Assembly (NCBI GenBank): GCA_026874595.1
Contig: CM049316.1
Coordinates: 50,534,695-50,598,694 of the forward strand
Length of the DNA: 64,000 bases
Direction of reading: 5' to 3'
Source: Sipunculus nudus
Lineage: Eukaryota > Annelida > Sipuncula > Golfingiida > Sipunculidae
The position numbers and the translations under genes were made by a program. Of the stretch, positions 35,355 through 48,535 are shown in pieces (the stretch's first letter is position 1; each line of letters opens with the position of its first letter). The notes under the pieces were generated by a model. That model did no database searches, was not told the origin of the DNA, and saw only the letters and a program-made list of their open reading frames with translations.

Positions 35355-36522
35355 ACAAGGGACCCATGCGTCACGGCACTCAGCTGATCATGATTGGATG
35401 ATAAATGTATCACCATTGTTATACTATATTGAGTAGAAAAAGCTTATGACTATCATGGTCATGTTGGGCTTTTATGAAGGAATATAATGTAATATGTGAG
35501 TAAACGATATATGAAATAATCTGACTGATGGATTAATATGGAGTAAAATATAGTGGTTTATTTTTTATTTATTTGGGAGGGGTCGAAAAAACAATTTATT
35601 TGAGCAAATATGAATGCAATGACAGTATACTAAGCAGCGGTATAATGATGATAAGGCTATTTGTTGAAGGATCTATAGTGTATGGAAAACTGCAAGATTT
35701 CAATTTGACAGATACAAGGTTATGATTAACTATGTTGATGAGGGGATTTATGAATTTGTGACTGTATGACATGATATCTTGACAAGATCGGTCTTGACAA
35801 AGTACATTATTTTGATGACCCTCACGTCTACATATTACACAATATTGACATAATTTCTGGCATGTACATAGGTACCTATGGACAAATGGTCAACAGTACT
35901 GAACCACCTAGAAGGTTAAAATATTAAAAATATGATGAAATGTAGATAAAGTTTGAGAGGAAGAGGTAATTCGGGCCATGGTTGGTTTATATGATTGAAG
36001 AAAATGTTGCAAATAATATTTGAGATCTGATCATGCCTTTCCATTTGTTACATTTTTGATAAGCTGTTGACAGTTCAACAGTTTACACATTTGTCTGATG
36101 AGATCCAATTTATTTGGTAAACCTTTTTTTATCAATTTTATGATATGTATACAGTTGCCATAACCTTGCATATACATACAGGATATGAAATTTAATTCAA
36201 CAGTGCTTATAAAAAATAAAGTTTATTCATGAACATTAAATTTTAAAACAGGCAGAAAGACGGAGAAACAAAGCAAATCATTTTTTCCCCATTCTACTGA
36301 GCCAATAAAAAATTAACAATATTTGCATTTATTCCTTTTTTTCATTACATAATTTTTATCCAGGTTTACGAATGTTACTATAAATTTACAGAATAACATA
36401 CATGTGATTGTGAATATTTCAGTTGATTCACATTTCTAAATTGCATCAACATTTATAGCTTATGTATCTAGTTTATAGTACCTGTCAACAGAATGGGATG
36501 GAGGGAGGAAGGGAGGCAATAA

Positions 36523-36590
<68 letters not shown>

Positions 36591-36615
36591 AAGATGGAGA
36601 GAGAAAGAGAAAAAG

Positions 36616-36666
<51 letters not shown>

Positions 36667-37365
36667 AAGAGAGAGCTGGACTGCCAGAGAGAGAGAGAGA
36701 AAGAGAGAGAGAGAAAGAGAGGCTCTCAGGTAATTACTGCCTGACCCAGCCTGACCCAGACACTCACAGTGGCAGTAGGTCAGACCTGAAGGTGTTATGT
36801 AACTGCCCAGTTCACTACATTTATACTGACCTGATGTTAACAATGAAGACTTGGTACCTGGAAACCTGAATAAAATCTACAGTTTTTGATCAATTAGTTT
36901 CAAATTTCAGATTTTAACAGATGAAATGCTAATGTGTACATGCTGTGAAAATTAAATCCACAGCACTAACAGGAAAAATTTAAATATTTATATTTTTTAA
37001 ATGGTATCAGGAAAAAAGATAAGTATTCTCAACTATGAAACTAATACATGTGTTAAAATTAATCCAAGGATCAAAACACCCAATATATTATACCAGGAGC
37101 AAACTGGAGTTGGGAATGTTTAATTTTATGAACTGAAATAAAGGATAAGCAATATAAATTTTGATTATTTAGCCAGTATCATGTAACAACTGATACAACC
37201 ATGAGTTATAAGTCAAACAAATTAAAATCTTTAATGAGCACTCTGATGAACATCCACACTTTCATAGAAATAGATCACTTTGTGGACACAATTAAATATG
37301 CACTTTAATCATTGTAACCCTGGTGGTACAACAAAAATCTAAAATGTAACATAGCCAAAAATAAA
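35355..37365 (+). mobile_element. H1 element (sister of the Gypsy-interrupted copy)
   Basis: It starts ACAAGGGACCCATGCGTCAC and is colinear with 15711-16096 plus 22851 onward. About 35818-35826 is the unoccupied equivalent of the Gypsy target. It contains a large (GA)n region and is followed directly by another H1 start. Confidence 0.75.
36519..36722 (+). repeat. (GA)n microsatellite
   Basis: Almost uninterrupted GA with a few AA and GG changes. Open frames of 127-135 residues on both strands are pure low-complexity Ser/Leu or Arg/Glu strings and are not genes. Confidence 0.95.
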
Positions 37366-39264
37366 ACAAGGGACCTATGGGTCACTGTGCTCAGCTGACG
37401 TTAACCTTGAAGGTAAAAATCTAAAATAATATAAAATGGAGATAAAGTGTAAGAGGAAGAGGTAATAAAGGCCATGGTTGGTTTATTTGATTGGTTTGTA
37501 TTGATGAGCAAGAAATTGTTGCAAATAATATTTTGTGACCTGACCATGTGTTTCCTAATGTTGAAACTGAAGCATATGAGCAGTTTGTGAACAAATGATC
37601 TGTACAATTACCATGATCATTAGTTGGTTTTTCGATTAACTGTTGACATTTCAGTAGTTTACACATTTGTTCAATCGAATCTTTTTTTTGTATAATATAT
37701 ATTATTAAATATGTTTTTTTATGAAATGTACACAGTTGAAATATAACTAATTAACAACATAAAAAATGGCAAACAAAGCCTGATCTCTAATTCTGCTGAT
37801 GCAGGATAATAATGAACAAATGTTTGTAATAAATCCTCATTTTTTTATCACATCAATTTCTTTTTTAATTTAAGTTTATATTTCTATACATTTTCAATAT
37901 AACATATATATCTGAATATAAAAGTTGATTCATAATTCTCAATTGCATCATCATAAATCTCAATCTTGTCAGATAACACCACATCATGTATACAAATGTT
38001 TATTTATTTTTTACCACAAAAATATATCTTTTAAATCTGCAAAACAATAAATATCTAAAAAAAATACTTGATTTAAATTTCACAGTTTTTAATTGTGTCT
38101 TTATTTATCCATAATGTGCTTCATATTTTATCATAATTTAAGCATACTGATGGGTTCCATTATGACTGGTAAAATCATTTAAAAGAAAAATGATTTCTTT
38201 AAAAATGCTACATTACACAACATTGCATCTTCTGGATTACACCTTGAATTACTTTTTCAAGGAAAGTTTTTGCATATCAGAGTGGAAACAGCATTACAAT
38301 TAAGGAGATACAGTGAAAACAATAACAATACTGCATAACACTTGGTGGGTTGGGTTTGCGGGGGGGGGGGGGGGGGGGTGATTGGGGTGATGATATGAGA
38401 ATAACTGTACACCTGTCACAGCAGGGGATCTCCCCCAGTGACTGTTACAAATCAGAAACCCTGGCATAGCTGACTTCCAGTGACCTGGAGTGGGACCCTG
38501 CATCTGTAATCTGTAATCAAAGCAAATGACTACAATAGAGCCTCAAGAAAAAAATCAATAACTAGCTTAATTTTCAAGCTTTTACTTCCAAATTTCAGAT
38601 TTAAACAAATTAAATATTTATGTTTACATGCTGTGAAAATTAAATCAATGGTACTTACAGGAAAAAAACGTGCCATGGTCAAAGTTGGGCAAAATATAAG
38701 GTACTGATTTTATTTTTATGCTAATTACTTAAAAAATTTACAAAATTCAGATCTAATTTTGGGTAAACAATTGAATCTTAATTAAACATAGTTATATACT
38801 TAGAAAAATAGACTCTAGTTTCAAAATTTTTCATGTTAAGTGAGTAAATATTTTTCCTGATTTTTTACAAAGTCCATTATGTTTGGGCCCATAACTTAAA
38901 GAATTTATACTTAACAGACTTAATTTCTGGCATGTACATAGGAACTATATAGAAGAATATTTATGGTAAATATGAGGAAAAACAGATGAGTGGTTTTGAT
39001 ATTAGGAAGTCCTGAAGTGTGAAAATAGGATTTTAATAAAAAATTGAGGTTTTTCCTTAATTTTTCAAAGGAACGAAGTCGCAAAGATCCAGTTTTTGGC
39101 TTGGTAGGAGATCTTGGGAACATCTAACATTATGCTGAATTTTGGATTCCTAGGTCTTACGGTTTCAAAACATGCCACATCTATGGACGGACGGACGGAC
39201 AGACGGACGGACGACGGACAATGGACCACGACTATAGCTCAGATGACTTATAGTCAGCTGAGCT
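37366..39264 (+). mobile_element. H1 element (same subtype as 9877 and 25291)
   Basis: It starts ACAAGGGACCTATGGGTCAC, GTGCTCAGCTG, passes a 19-base poly-G run (38360-38378) and ends with a GACGGACGG run and hairpin at 39264. Both termini are present, so it is a near-complete 1.9-kb copy. Confidence 0.8.
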
Positions 39265-40181
39265 AATAAAATACAGAAAATTATAACATTCATCTAGTTT
39301 ATGCACCAGCTGGGGGGGGGGGGGGGAGGGAGTGCAGGGCAGAGGGGAAGCCTGCTAGTAGTGGCCAAGCTAAGCCAAGGCAAGCTGCCTGGGGTGGGTT
39401 ACATAATGCAAGTGAAGACTGTATTACTAGGTGGGCTAGATGTAAACAACACTTGACATGGTGTATGAAAACTTGAATAAAAGCTACTCTTTTCAAACAA
39501 TTCCTTTGAAATTTCAGATTTTAAAAGATTAAATCCTTGTGTATATATGCTGTGAAAATTAAATCAACAGTGCTTACAGGGAAAAAACGTGCCATTGCCA
39601 AAGTTGGACAAAATTTAAGGTATTGATTTTTTATTTATGCTAATAACTTGAAAATTTGCAAAATTCAGATCTAATTTTGGGTAAACAATTGAATCTTGAT
39701 TAAATAAAGTTATATTCCTGAAAAAAGTCTCCAGCTTCAGCAATTCTCATGTTAAGAGAGCAAATATATTTCCTGATTTTTAAGAAACTGCATTATATTT
39801 GGGCCCATAACTTCAAAATAATACCCAATACTAACCTTATTTTTTATATGTGCACAGAAAATGTATGGAAAAATATGAATACTAAATATGATCAAAAACA
39901 GATCAGTGGTTTTGATATTAGGCAGCTTTCAAGTGTAACAATGGCTTTTTTATGGAAAACAGAGGTTTTTCCTTAATATCTCAAAGGAACGAAGTCCTAA
40001 TGACCCAATTTTCGGTATGGTAGGAGATTTTCGGGACATCTATTGGTACGCAGAATTTTGGATTCGGTCCAACGGTTTTAAAACGTGCCCTGTTAACGGA
40101 CGGCCGGCTGGACGGCCGGACGGACGGACGATGGACAAAGGACCACGACTATAGCTCAGACGACTTACAGTCAGCTGAGCT
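39265..40181 (+). mobile_element. H1 3' portion
   Basis: It parallels 6110-6600 (poly-G at 39312-39326) and then the 28126-28524 cassette, ending in a GGCCGGACGGACGG run and the hairpin at 40181. No 5' terminus. Confidence 0.75.
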
Positions 40182-40768
40182 AAAAATGTTCCAAGGTCAA
40201 AGTTGGGCAAAATTTAAGGTACTGATTTTATTTTTATGCTAAAATCTTAATCAATTTACAAAATTCAGATCTAACTTTTGATATACTATTGAATCTTAAT
40301 TAAAGAAAGTTAAATACTTGGGGAAAAAAGTCTCTGGTTTCAAAATTTTTCATGTTAAGTGAGTAAATATTTTTCCTGATTTTTTACAGAGGTCCATTAT
40401 GTTCAGACCCATAACTTTAAGAAATTAGACTTAATAGACATAATTTCTGGCATGTATATAGTTATATATAGGAGAATACGTCTGGAAAATATTAAGAAAA
40501 TTAGATAAGTGGTTTTGATATTAGGCAGCCCTGAAGTGTGATAATAGGTTTTTAATTGAAATTTTTGGTTTTTCCTTAATATCTCGAAGGAACAAAGTCA
40601 TATTGACCCAATTTTCTGTATGGTAGGAGATTTTTGGGACATCTAATGGTATGCCAAATTTTGGATTCATAGGTCTAACGGTTGTAAAACATGCCTGTCT
40701 AACAGATGGACAGACGGACAACAGACAATGGACCATGACTATAGCTCAGATGACTTTCAGTCAGCTGA
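40182..40768 (+). mobile_element. H1 3' cassette with a cut hairpin
   Basis: A diverged cassette ending in the H1 hairpin, but the last bases (GCTAAAA) are replaced by CATGCCCC from the adjoining minisatellite region. It is one of few H1 ends in the window without the A-run. Confidence 0.7.
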
Positions 40769-41480
40769 CATGCCCCTACACACACACACACATCTGGCGC
40801 ACACACACACACACACATGCTGTAGATTTACCCTGCTGAACCCACCCTCTCTGACTAGACAGAGGGTGCGTTGGTGATTAGGAAGCCTCCAGCCCTGCCA
40901 GCTATTGAGACACAGCATGGGGACCCTTTAATCTGGGGCTACCTCCATGTCCCTTGCATCCACCCAGCAATTGATCACTCAAGCTGGCACCACTGACAAT
41001 GCCAATGAAGATCTGAGCAAAATTCCCTCCCTGTTGGTTCTGCCAATGACGACGACGACAGTGCTGGCCTCTTGGAGTAGTTTGTGGCGGCAGCACTGCA
41101 AACCACGACAATCTGCCAATGACGACGACGACAGTGCTGGCCTCTTGAAGAAGTGGCGGCAGCACTGCCGACGACGACAGCAAGACCTAAGCTTTCTTCT
41201 TCCTGCAATACTGACGACGACGACGACAGAAACCCTTAACTTACTCCCTGTAAGGACCACCAGTAATGATGACGACGACAGTGCTGGCCTCTTTGAGTAG
41301 TTTCTTGGCGGCAGCACTGCCGACGACAACAGTCACAGCAAAGCTGCCTCCCTGTTGGTTCTGCTAATGACGACGACGACGACAGTGCTGGCCTCTTAGA
41401 GTAGTTTGTGGCGGCAGCACTGCCGACGACGACAGTCACAGCAAAGCTGCCTCCCTGTTGGTTCTGCCAATGACGACGAC
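40769..41480 (+). repeat. CA microsatellite and GAC-rich minisatellite
   Basis: (CA)n at about 40777-40817 is followed by a GC-richer region. From about 41020 to 41480, units of CTGCCAATGACGACGACGAC and CAGTGCTGGCCTCTTGGAGT with GGCGGCAGCACTGC repeat at roughly 80-120 bp spacing. Base composition is unlike the surroundings. Several overlapping frames on both strands run through it with Asp/Thr or Arg/Ser strings; none is recognisable. It joins H1 on the left and an H2 minisatellite on the right. Confidence 0.75.
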
Positions 41481-42978
41481 TGAGTGAACTCTTGACCTGT
41501 TGCTTAATCTGACACAGTGGGCAGTCTGCCAAAGCTATAAATAGATCAAGGCTGAACTTTGGTGCCAAATCTGATGCAGTGGGCAGTCTGCTAACACTAT
41601 AAATAGAATGCAGCTACTGCACTGAGTGAACTCCTGACCCATACCTGGCTGCACTGAGTGAACTCTTGACCTTTTGCCTAATCTGATACAGTTGGCAGTC
41701 TGCCAAAGCTAGAAATAGATCGTGACTGACCTCTAGCCTGTTGCCAAGTCTGAAATAGTAGCCACACCATTGCATAAGCCCATGCAGGAGCCCTGCCCTG
41801 AGGGGCATGAAACCCAGGAGGTGATCACATGGTGCGATGAGGTGATCACATGGTGCCCATGAGGTGTTCACATGTGACCCATGAGGTGATCACATGCCTT
41901 GTGCTTGGCTGCGATGATTGAACTCTTGACCTATATCTGGCTGCACTGAATGAACTCTTGATCTGTTGCCAAATCTGAAACAGTTGGCTGTTTCTCAACC
42001 TATTTAAAGATACAGACACAATCTTGGCCTCTTGGTAAATCTGTTTACACATACTGTAAGACTTTGGCTAAAATGTATTTTTTTTCAAGCTGACATATTC
42101 ATAAATTTTTTATCAAAATATCTAGAATAATAAAAGATGCAGTCCTTTTATTGTTACAGGTCCAATAATTCTGCCAAAAATCATTCAAGTAAACTTGAAC
42201 AAAGGCCATCTACAAATAATTTTTGTGCAATGTTACAGAAGTTACAATTGAAACAATAATTTTGTAGAAGAACAGTTTTGCAGTCCTCAGTTTGAAATAG
42301 ACTTAATAATGGCCATAAGACCAACTTAAGCTTTTCTGATATGATTGAAAGAACCATGTCCTAGGATAATTCTTTTTGAAAAATTGAACAATTCAACTTG
42401 ACAGTTTCATCATAAACATTTCAAGCTGAAAGAGGCTAAAATTATGAGGTTTTTGCCCATAAAAAACGGTTCAATGTAGGTGGCACCACAAAATCTGCAA
42501 CTTCAAATATGAGTCATGTGACCAACATTTGCACAGTACTTGGTAATCCTCTTCTGTTATTTCTGTGATTACTATGTCAGATTGCTTACTTGGCCAAATG
42601 AATGTTCAAATTTGTGTAACTCCATTAAAATTGATCAAATGCAAACCATTTGAACAAACTTCAGAGGGCTTGCCTCTAGGATCATTTCTGTAAAATATCG
42701 AAAAATTTGGCTGGACTGTTTACAAGAAGAATACTTTTAAAGGTTTTTCAGCTTTTTCCCTATAAACCTAAGTACATGCAGATAGCAAAAAAATAAGCTA
42801 ATTCCCACAACATTTGATATGTGACAGATTATTGCATTAAATCTGGGGATGGTAGCTCCTGCTATTCCTGAGAAATTATGGGTTAATGTACAGATGACCA
42901 ATGACCTCCGTACAAAAAAGGTCAATGCAGGTGGCGACACCAATACATGAATTTCATATATGACTCATGTGACCAACA

Positions 42979-42986
42979 CTGGCATA
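42979..42986. repeat. hAT target duplication, left (CTGGCATA)
   Basis: CTGGCATA is repeated at 44576-44583. Other family B units read GGCATAAAATTTGG without interruption. Confidence 0.85.
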
Positions 42987-44575
42987 CGGGGTTGGCAAGT
43001 TTCAGGCAGGAAGGTTTTAACCATAGGTTTTAACCTGGTTAAAACTGCCCTGCCTAAAACAGGTTTTGGGCAGGTTTTAGGCACCAAAAGTGCCTAAAAC
43101 CTATATTTGTTTAAATTTTTGACTCAAAGGTCTATAAAACTACCAAACTGGCTGGGGTGATGCAGTCACAAGGCTTTGCTGGGCTTCTGGAAAGTTTCAG
43201 GTATTACAAGTAATGCATGATTTCCTGTTGGCTGGCATCATGCAGTCTTCAAAGATCCTGTATAGGTTTCTTGAGCATGAGTCCATGTTTGTGTGGCACA
43301 TAGTTTCATTGGCCAATGTAAAGTTATTATCAGGACCCTTCTGGTTTCCTAATGAGTGCCCTGCTACCTGAAATGATGTAATAGAGCATCCTGTATGCCT
43401 CCTGTAACTTAGTGTAAGGCAGGGTATCAGGGGGAGGGGGAGGCATGCTTGATTAGACTGGTAAAGTACTATTTATCAGGATGATGGGGTAATAAGACCC
43501 AATGGTCATAAGTCCTACTACTGTGTACCAGTAGATGTTCAAGTTAACTTTCATACATAACTAGGATGATGCAATCAAAGCCCTTGTCCTGAAAATTGTT
43601 CTTGAGTCAAACTTTTTACTGAGTGATGTAGTCAGGGCCCCTGACCATGACATGTGGGTTTCTCAGGCCTTTAGGTTGAACATTGCCCAAAAAGTGATTA
43701 AGAATATCCTGTGGTTTGCAATGTATTCACTGCAATATATTTTAGCATTTTCAGTTTTATACTTATTATAGTGTTTCATGAGGGTTCATTTTCACAGTCC
43801 AATCATACAGTTAACATCATTATATAGACAATAAGTATTTGCACAAAATCGAAAATTTTGCCAATGGATGACCTAGCTTAAGGAAATAAACAACTAGTGG
43901 AAATCTTGTTCATTATCAGATAATGTAAAAGATATTATCATATTTTAGTTTATGGCTAGCATAAAGATCTTTTATTATTTATAAAATCAATCTTTTGCTT
44001 TTTGCCATTTGAAGCTACAGGCATTCAAACATGTATGTTATATAAGTGAGACTACAGTAAAAAGGACTATTCATCAGTGTAAAAGGAACACATTTTTGAA
44101 TTGGGGAAAACTTCTTTCCCATATATCACAAAATTTAATCCCTTGTGATCAAAAAGCCAATATTGCAATCAAAGAATCTGGTTATAAGCTTATACAGTAT
44201 TAGCATTCATTTATAAATTGGCAGTAATGGAGGTGGGAGACCTCAGAACATGATTTTGGGATAAAAGCTAAAACTGTCATTTGGAAAACCTGAAGTAGTG
44301 TTGTATTCATTTGTTGCTATGTTTGTATCATTTTTTATTTGTTTAGCTTGAATAAAGTGTTCCTCACTTTTAATTTGTTGAGCATATTTCTGTAATGCAT
44401 TTAGCTGTGTAACAATAAAACATAGTTAAACTGCAAGTCAAAGGTGAGGATAAGTAAGGTTTTAGGCAGTTAAAGGCAGTTTTAGGCAGGTTATAACCTA
44501 TTTTAGGCAGTTAAAGGCAGGTTTTAGGCTCTGCCCTGCCAAAACAGGTTTTGGGCAGCCTAAAACCCAACCCTG
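42987..44575. mobile_element. Non-autonomous hAT-type DNA transposon
   Basis: 1589 bp flanked by an 8-bp target duplication. The right end, read inward, is CAGGGTTGGG and the left end is CGGGGTTGGC; CAGGGTTGG-like tips and 8-bp duplications are typical of hAT elements. Both subterminal regions are rich in TTTTAGGCAG and CAGGTTTTGGGCAG motifs, probably transposase-binding repeats. The interior has no transposase; the one 64-residue frame (44009-44203) is unrecognised. It is therefore a non-autonomous derivative. Confidence 0.85.
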
Positions 44576-44583
44576 CTGGCATA
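44576..44583. repeat. hAT target duplication, right (CTGGCATA)
   Basis: Matches 42979-42986. The host family B sequence resumes with AAATTTGG. Confidence 0.85.
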
Positions 44584-46515
44584 AAATTTGGTTAAGATAG
44601 CTCCGGCCTTTTCTGAGAATGTCATTTTAGTATGCTTTTTTGGGCAGATGACTAAGTTCAACTTCCCGTAACTCTGCCAAAATTCACCGAACTTGAACCA
44701 TTCGAACAAACTTGAGAGAGATGGTATAAGAGATAATTTCTGTGATATATTGAACATTTTGGCTTGACAGTTTTGCAGAAGATGATTTTTAAAGGTTTAT
44801 TTAGCTTTTTCTCTATAAAATCTAAGAAAATGCAGAGTTATTCAGATGGCATATTTTTTTGCATTAAATTTCATGATGCTAGCTCCAGTTGTTTTCGAAA
44901 TAGTATGGGTTAACATACAGATGACGGACACCCCCACACCATCGCATTAGCTCACAGGCTCGCTAAAAATTACTACAGATGCATATTGAATGCAAAATTA
45001 TAATACAGATACATCTCACTGATGGCAAAATCTTGAATTAAGTTGAGTATGGATACCTATTATTTATAATCCATGTACAGCCGTCTTTATATAGCCACTG
45101 AGAACTGTATACCTGTGATTGAAAACATTGCCTGGCATGAGGAATATCTAAAATCATATATCGACATTTTTTAAAAGCTTTTAAAAAACCATTCTTGTCA
45201 ATATTAACAATAGATAACCTGAAATCTAAATGTCTAGAGGCATGATGTAACAGATGCTGATAAACTGGTGCCATGCTTGAGGTATCTGCTTCACACAGCT
45301 ATCATATATGGTAAAATGACTCACTTTCAATCTTTATAATTCAGCCATTAATCATTTTTTGGAACCATAAAAGACAATTATCATAAGAATTATTCAGGGG
45401 ATTATTCTTGTAAAATATTAAACAAATTGGCCTCAGTGGCCTTGGTCAAAAAACGTTTTACAGGTTTATAACTCATATGAGAAAATACAGCAAAATGGCT
45501 AAGTTAAGCTTCTCATAACTCAGCCAAAAATCACTGAACCAAAACCATTAGAACAAACTTGAATTATCAACATCTTAGGATAATTAATGTGCGAGATTTA
45601 AGAATTTGGCCCAGTGGTTTTTGAGAAGATCTTTGTAGCCACTGAGCCAAAACTGGCAGTTATGGCATATGACTAAATTCAGCTTCCCATAACTCAGCCA
45701 AAAGTCACTGAACTGAGACCATTTGTACAAACTTCAGAAAGCACTACCCTAGGATCATTTTTGTGCGATATTAAACAATTTAGTCGTATGGTTTCAGGGA
45801 AGAAGTTTTTTGTAGCCGTCAGTATGATACGGGCACTGATGACCCCCGTACAAAAAAGGCCGATGCAGGTGGCGCCACCAATACCTCAATTCCAGATACG
45901 ACTTATGTGACCAACATTGGCATTAAATTTGGTGATGACAGCTCCAGCCGTTTCTGAGAATGTAATTTTAGTATGCTTTTTTGGACAGATGACTAAGTTC
46001 AACTTCCTGTAATTCGGCCAAAAATCTCCGAACTTAAACCATTTGAACAAACTTGAGAGAGATTGTTCCAGGAATCATTTCTGTGAAATATTGGACAATT
46101 TGGCTGAACAGTTTGAGGAGAAGAAGATTTTTAAAGTTTTTTTAGCTTTTTCTCTATAAAATCTTAGAAAATGCAGCCAGTTAGCCATAATATAAGCAAA
46201 ATCCGATAGTTTTTTAGATGACTAATTTTTTGCATAAAATTTTGTAATGCTAACTCTTGCCGTTTTCAAGATAGTATAGGTTAACGAACAGACGACGGAT
46301 GATGGCCGACGGACACCGCCACACCATCGCATAAGCTCACAGGTTCGCTAAAATGCAGTTAGCCAAAAAATAAGCAAAATCTGATAGAGTTTTATAGATG
46401 ACTAATTTTATGCATAAAATCTTGTGATGCTTACTCTTACCGTTTTCAAGATAGTATGGGTAAACGTACAGACGACAGACACCGCCACACCATTGCATAA
46501 GCTCACAGGTTCGCT

Positions 46516-48535
46516 AAAAAATGCGAAAATGTAGGCCCGCCAATATAAATTAAGGCAACCATACTGTACTGTAAGTATACTGTCTAAACACATACTTTCT
46601 TGATGCAACAACACACAACTGTTAATGCAGCTAAAAATCACTGCATTAAGCACTTCTGTTGTTTTGCTGATATATCCATGTACATTTTCTGTATTTCTAT
46701 TCAGTTTTATTTAACCATAATTGTTCAGGACTTTTATTAGTGTTGTAAAAATAAAGGAGTTTCCCTGTACACAAATTTGTCAAAGCCTTAACAACCATAG
46801 GCCCAAGATTAAGGACATTACAGACCCATGTGAACCCTGTTATCTTTGAACAGCGGAAATAAACATTTCCTGCAGGCATCTCGCATGCACTGGTATAATT
46901 CAAACTGCTGACTACATCAGTTTGTTTCTTTTTCTCTGTCTATCCCCATTGCTTATGTCAGCACATTTTGAGCTACATAGTTGTGCTGCTTGATTTAATG
47001 CTTATAGCATCATGTTGTTCCCAAATACAGGGCTGATCTCATTGAACTGAAATCATTGATTGTTTAGATTTATTGATTGAAGACTGACATTCTATACCCT
47101 ACTTGTGTTAACAACTGAACAGAGAACTCAATATTTTACTTCATGATGGCATCTCAGTGTGCTAACTGGAGCACTGGGTATGTTTTACAGAGTCCTACTT
47201 TCAATTATTTAAGCTTCATTTTTTTTTATTTTATAAATTTCTAAAATTATTAACTAAGCAGCACTTTCGAAGGATACAGATTTTCTTTAGATCTCATATT
47301 TTATTTCATTATAAATTTCTGCCTAATTGGTTGTGAGTTTACTTGTGACAACATGCAAACCAATGAAAGTATCAACCCTACACCATTACTGAAGAATACT
47401 TTTTAATATAAATCTTCATTTTTTGTTAACCAATAAAATGATTTGAAATAAGAATGGTTTGATATTCTGTATTATCACAGTATCATCATCTGGACAGATG
47501 AGTCATTGCAGTCAGCTGAACTTTTTTCTACAGCAGTTTAATATCTTGTTATTGCATACAAATAACTGTGTGGTATATATGGCTGCTCAGCTGTATTGTC
47601 AATGGTAACATTCAGCTAGCAGAACTGGAATTGGATTATCATTCTGGAATTATGAATGAGCATTCATTTACCAAGGTACTTAATTAAATGAGAGAGAAAC
47701 TGGATTGTCCTCAAAACGTCCTTGCAAAAATTTATATTTTTGTACCCTGATATTTGTTTGGATTTAATGACTGACTGAATTGGATTCATATCTACTATGA
47801 TACATGTTTTTACTTTGTTCACAAGTACAAAAGAGAAATACTGGAATGTGTGAACTACTTGAATAACTGCCAAAAAGTTATTATTTGTCCATCCGTGACA
47901 GTGAAAAACAGTGCTTTTTCAAAAAATGATAACTCTTAAAAGACACATTTTGCATTGCTGAAATTTTGTACATTTGCAGTTTAGGGGAAGTTCTAAAACA
48001 CATCAAATTTTCAAGTCTGTACAAGGTGTCCCACATTGGATTTCATGGCTCCAAACATTGGTCTATTAAAATTTTCTTTGACATCTTGGCCTTTCCTGTG
48101 AAAGAAGTATTCAGTTAATCTGTCAATTTATTTCACTTTTATCATGTATATATCCCATATACTGTATTGAGCAAGTCTGAAGATCACAGCATGAAAACAT
48201 CTGGCTGTACAGGCCTTTGAATATTAAAAAATATGTTGTGTTTTGATTTTTTTTTCATTTTAACAGGGCCATAAAATCTGAATCCTCCATTTCTGCCAGG
48301 TTTTAACTTATTATATCTAATCTACAACTACAAGACTGTGTTTCTGTCAAAATACATAGTTCTAGCATCATTATTAATGAAGTTATGAGCTCCTCAAATC
48401 AGGGGAAAATAATATATGACGCTCGGCCTTTATAACCCTCTTCCCTTTTAGGGGCCAAAAACATGAGAATTTTCACAATATTACAAAACAAACATTACAG
48501 AAGTTCATCATACATATCACAGTATTAAAATAAAA
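46516..48535. other. Low-repeat island of ~2 kb
   Basis: Between an H2 end and an H1 start, with no match to the repeats in this window and none of their terminal motifs. Several short open frames occur (minus 46697-46903, minus 47664-47873), but none has a recognisable domain or convincing splice signals. It could be intron, untranslated sequence or intergenic host DNA. Confidence 0.4.

Larger units (their letters stand above)
41481..46515 (+). mobile_element. H2 composite with hAT insertion and three H2 3' ends
   Basis: It begins in the CTGAGTGAACTCTTGACC minisatellite, continues with family B units, is split by a hAT element at 42987-44575, and carries successive H2 termini at 44964, 46350 and 46515 (CACAGG...CGCTAAA after GACG-rich runs). 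A perfect GGTGGCGCCACC is at 45868. It is colinear with 29755-33007. No 5' H2 terminus is present. Confidence 0.75.

Noticed and set aside
36460-36869. Open frames of 127 and 135 residues on both strands
   Set aside because: They are translations of the (GA)n microsatellite.
40902-41568. Several overlapping frames of 77-117 residues on both strands
   Set aside because: All follow the GAC minisatellite in different registers; none has a plausible domain.
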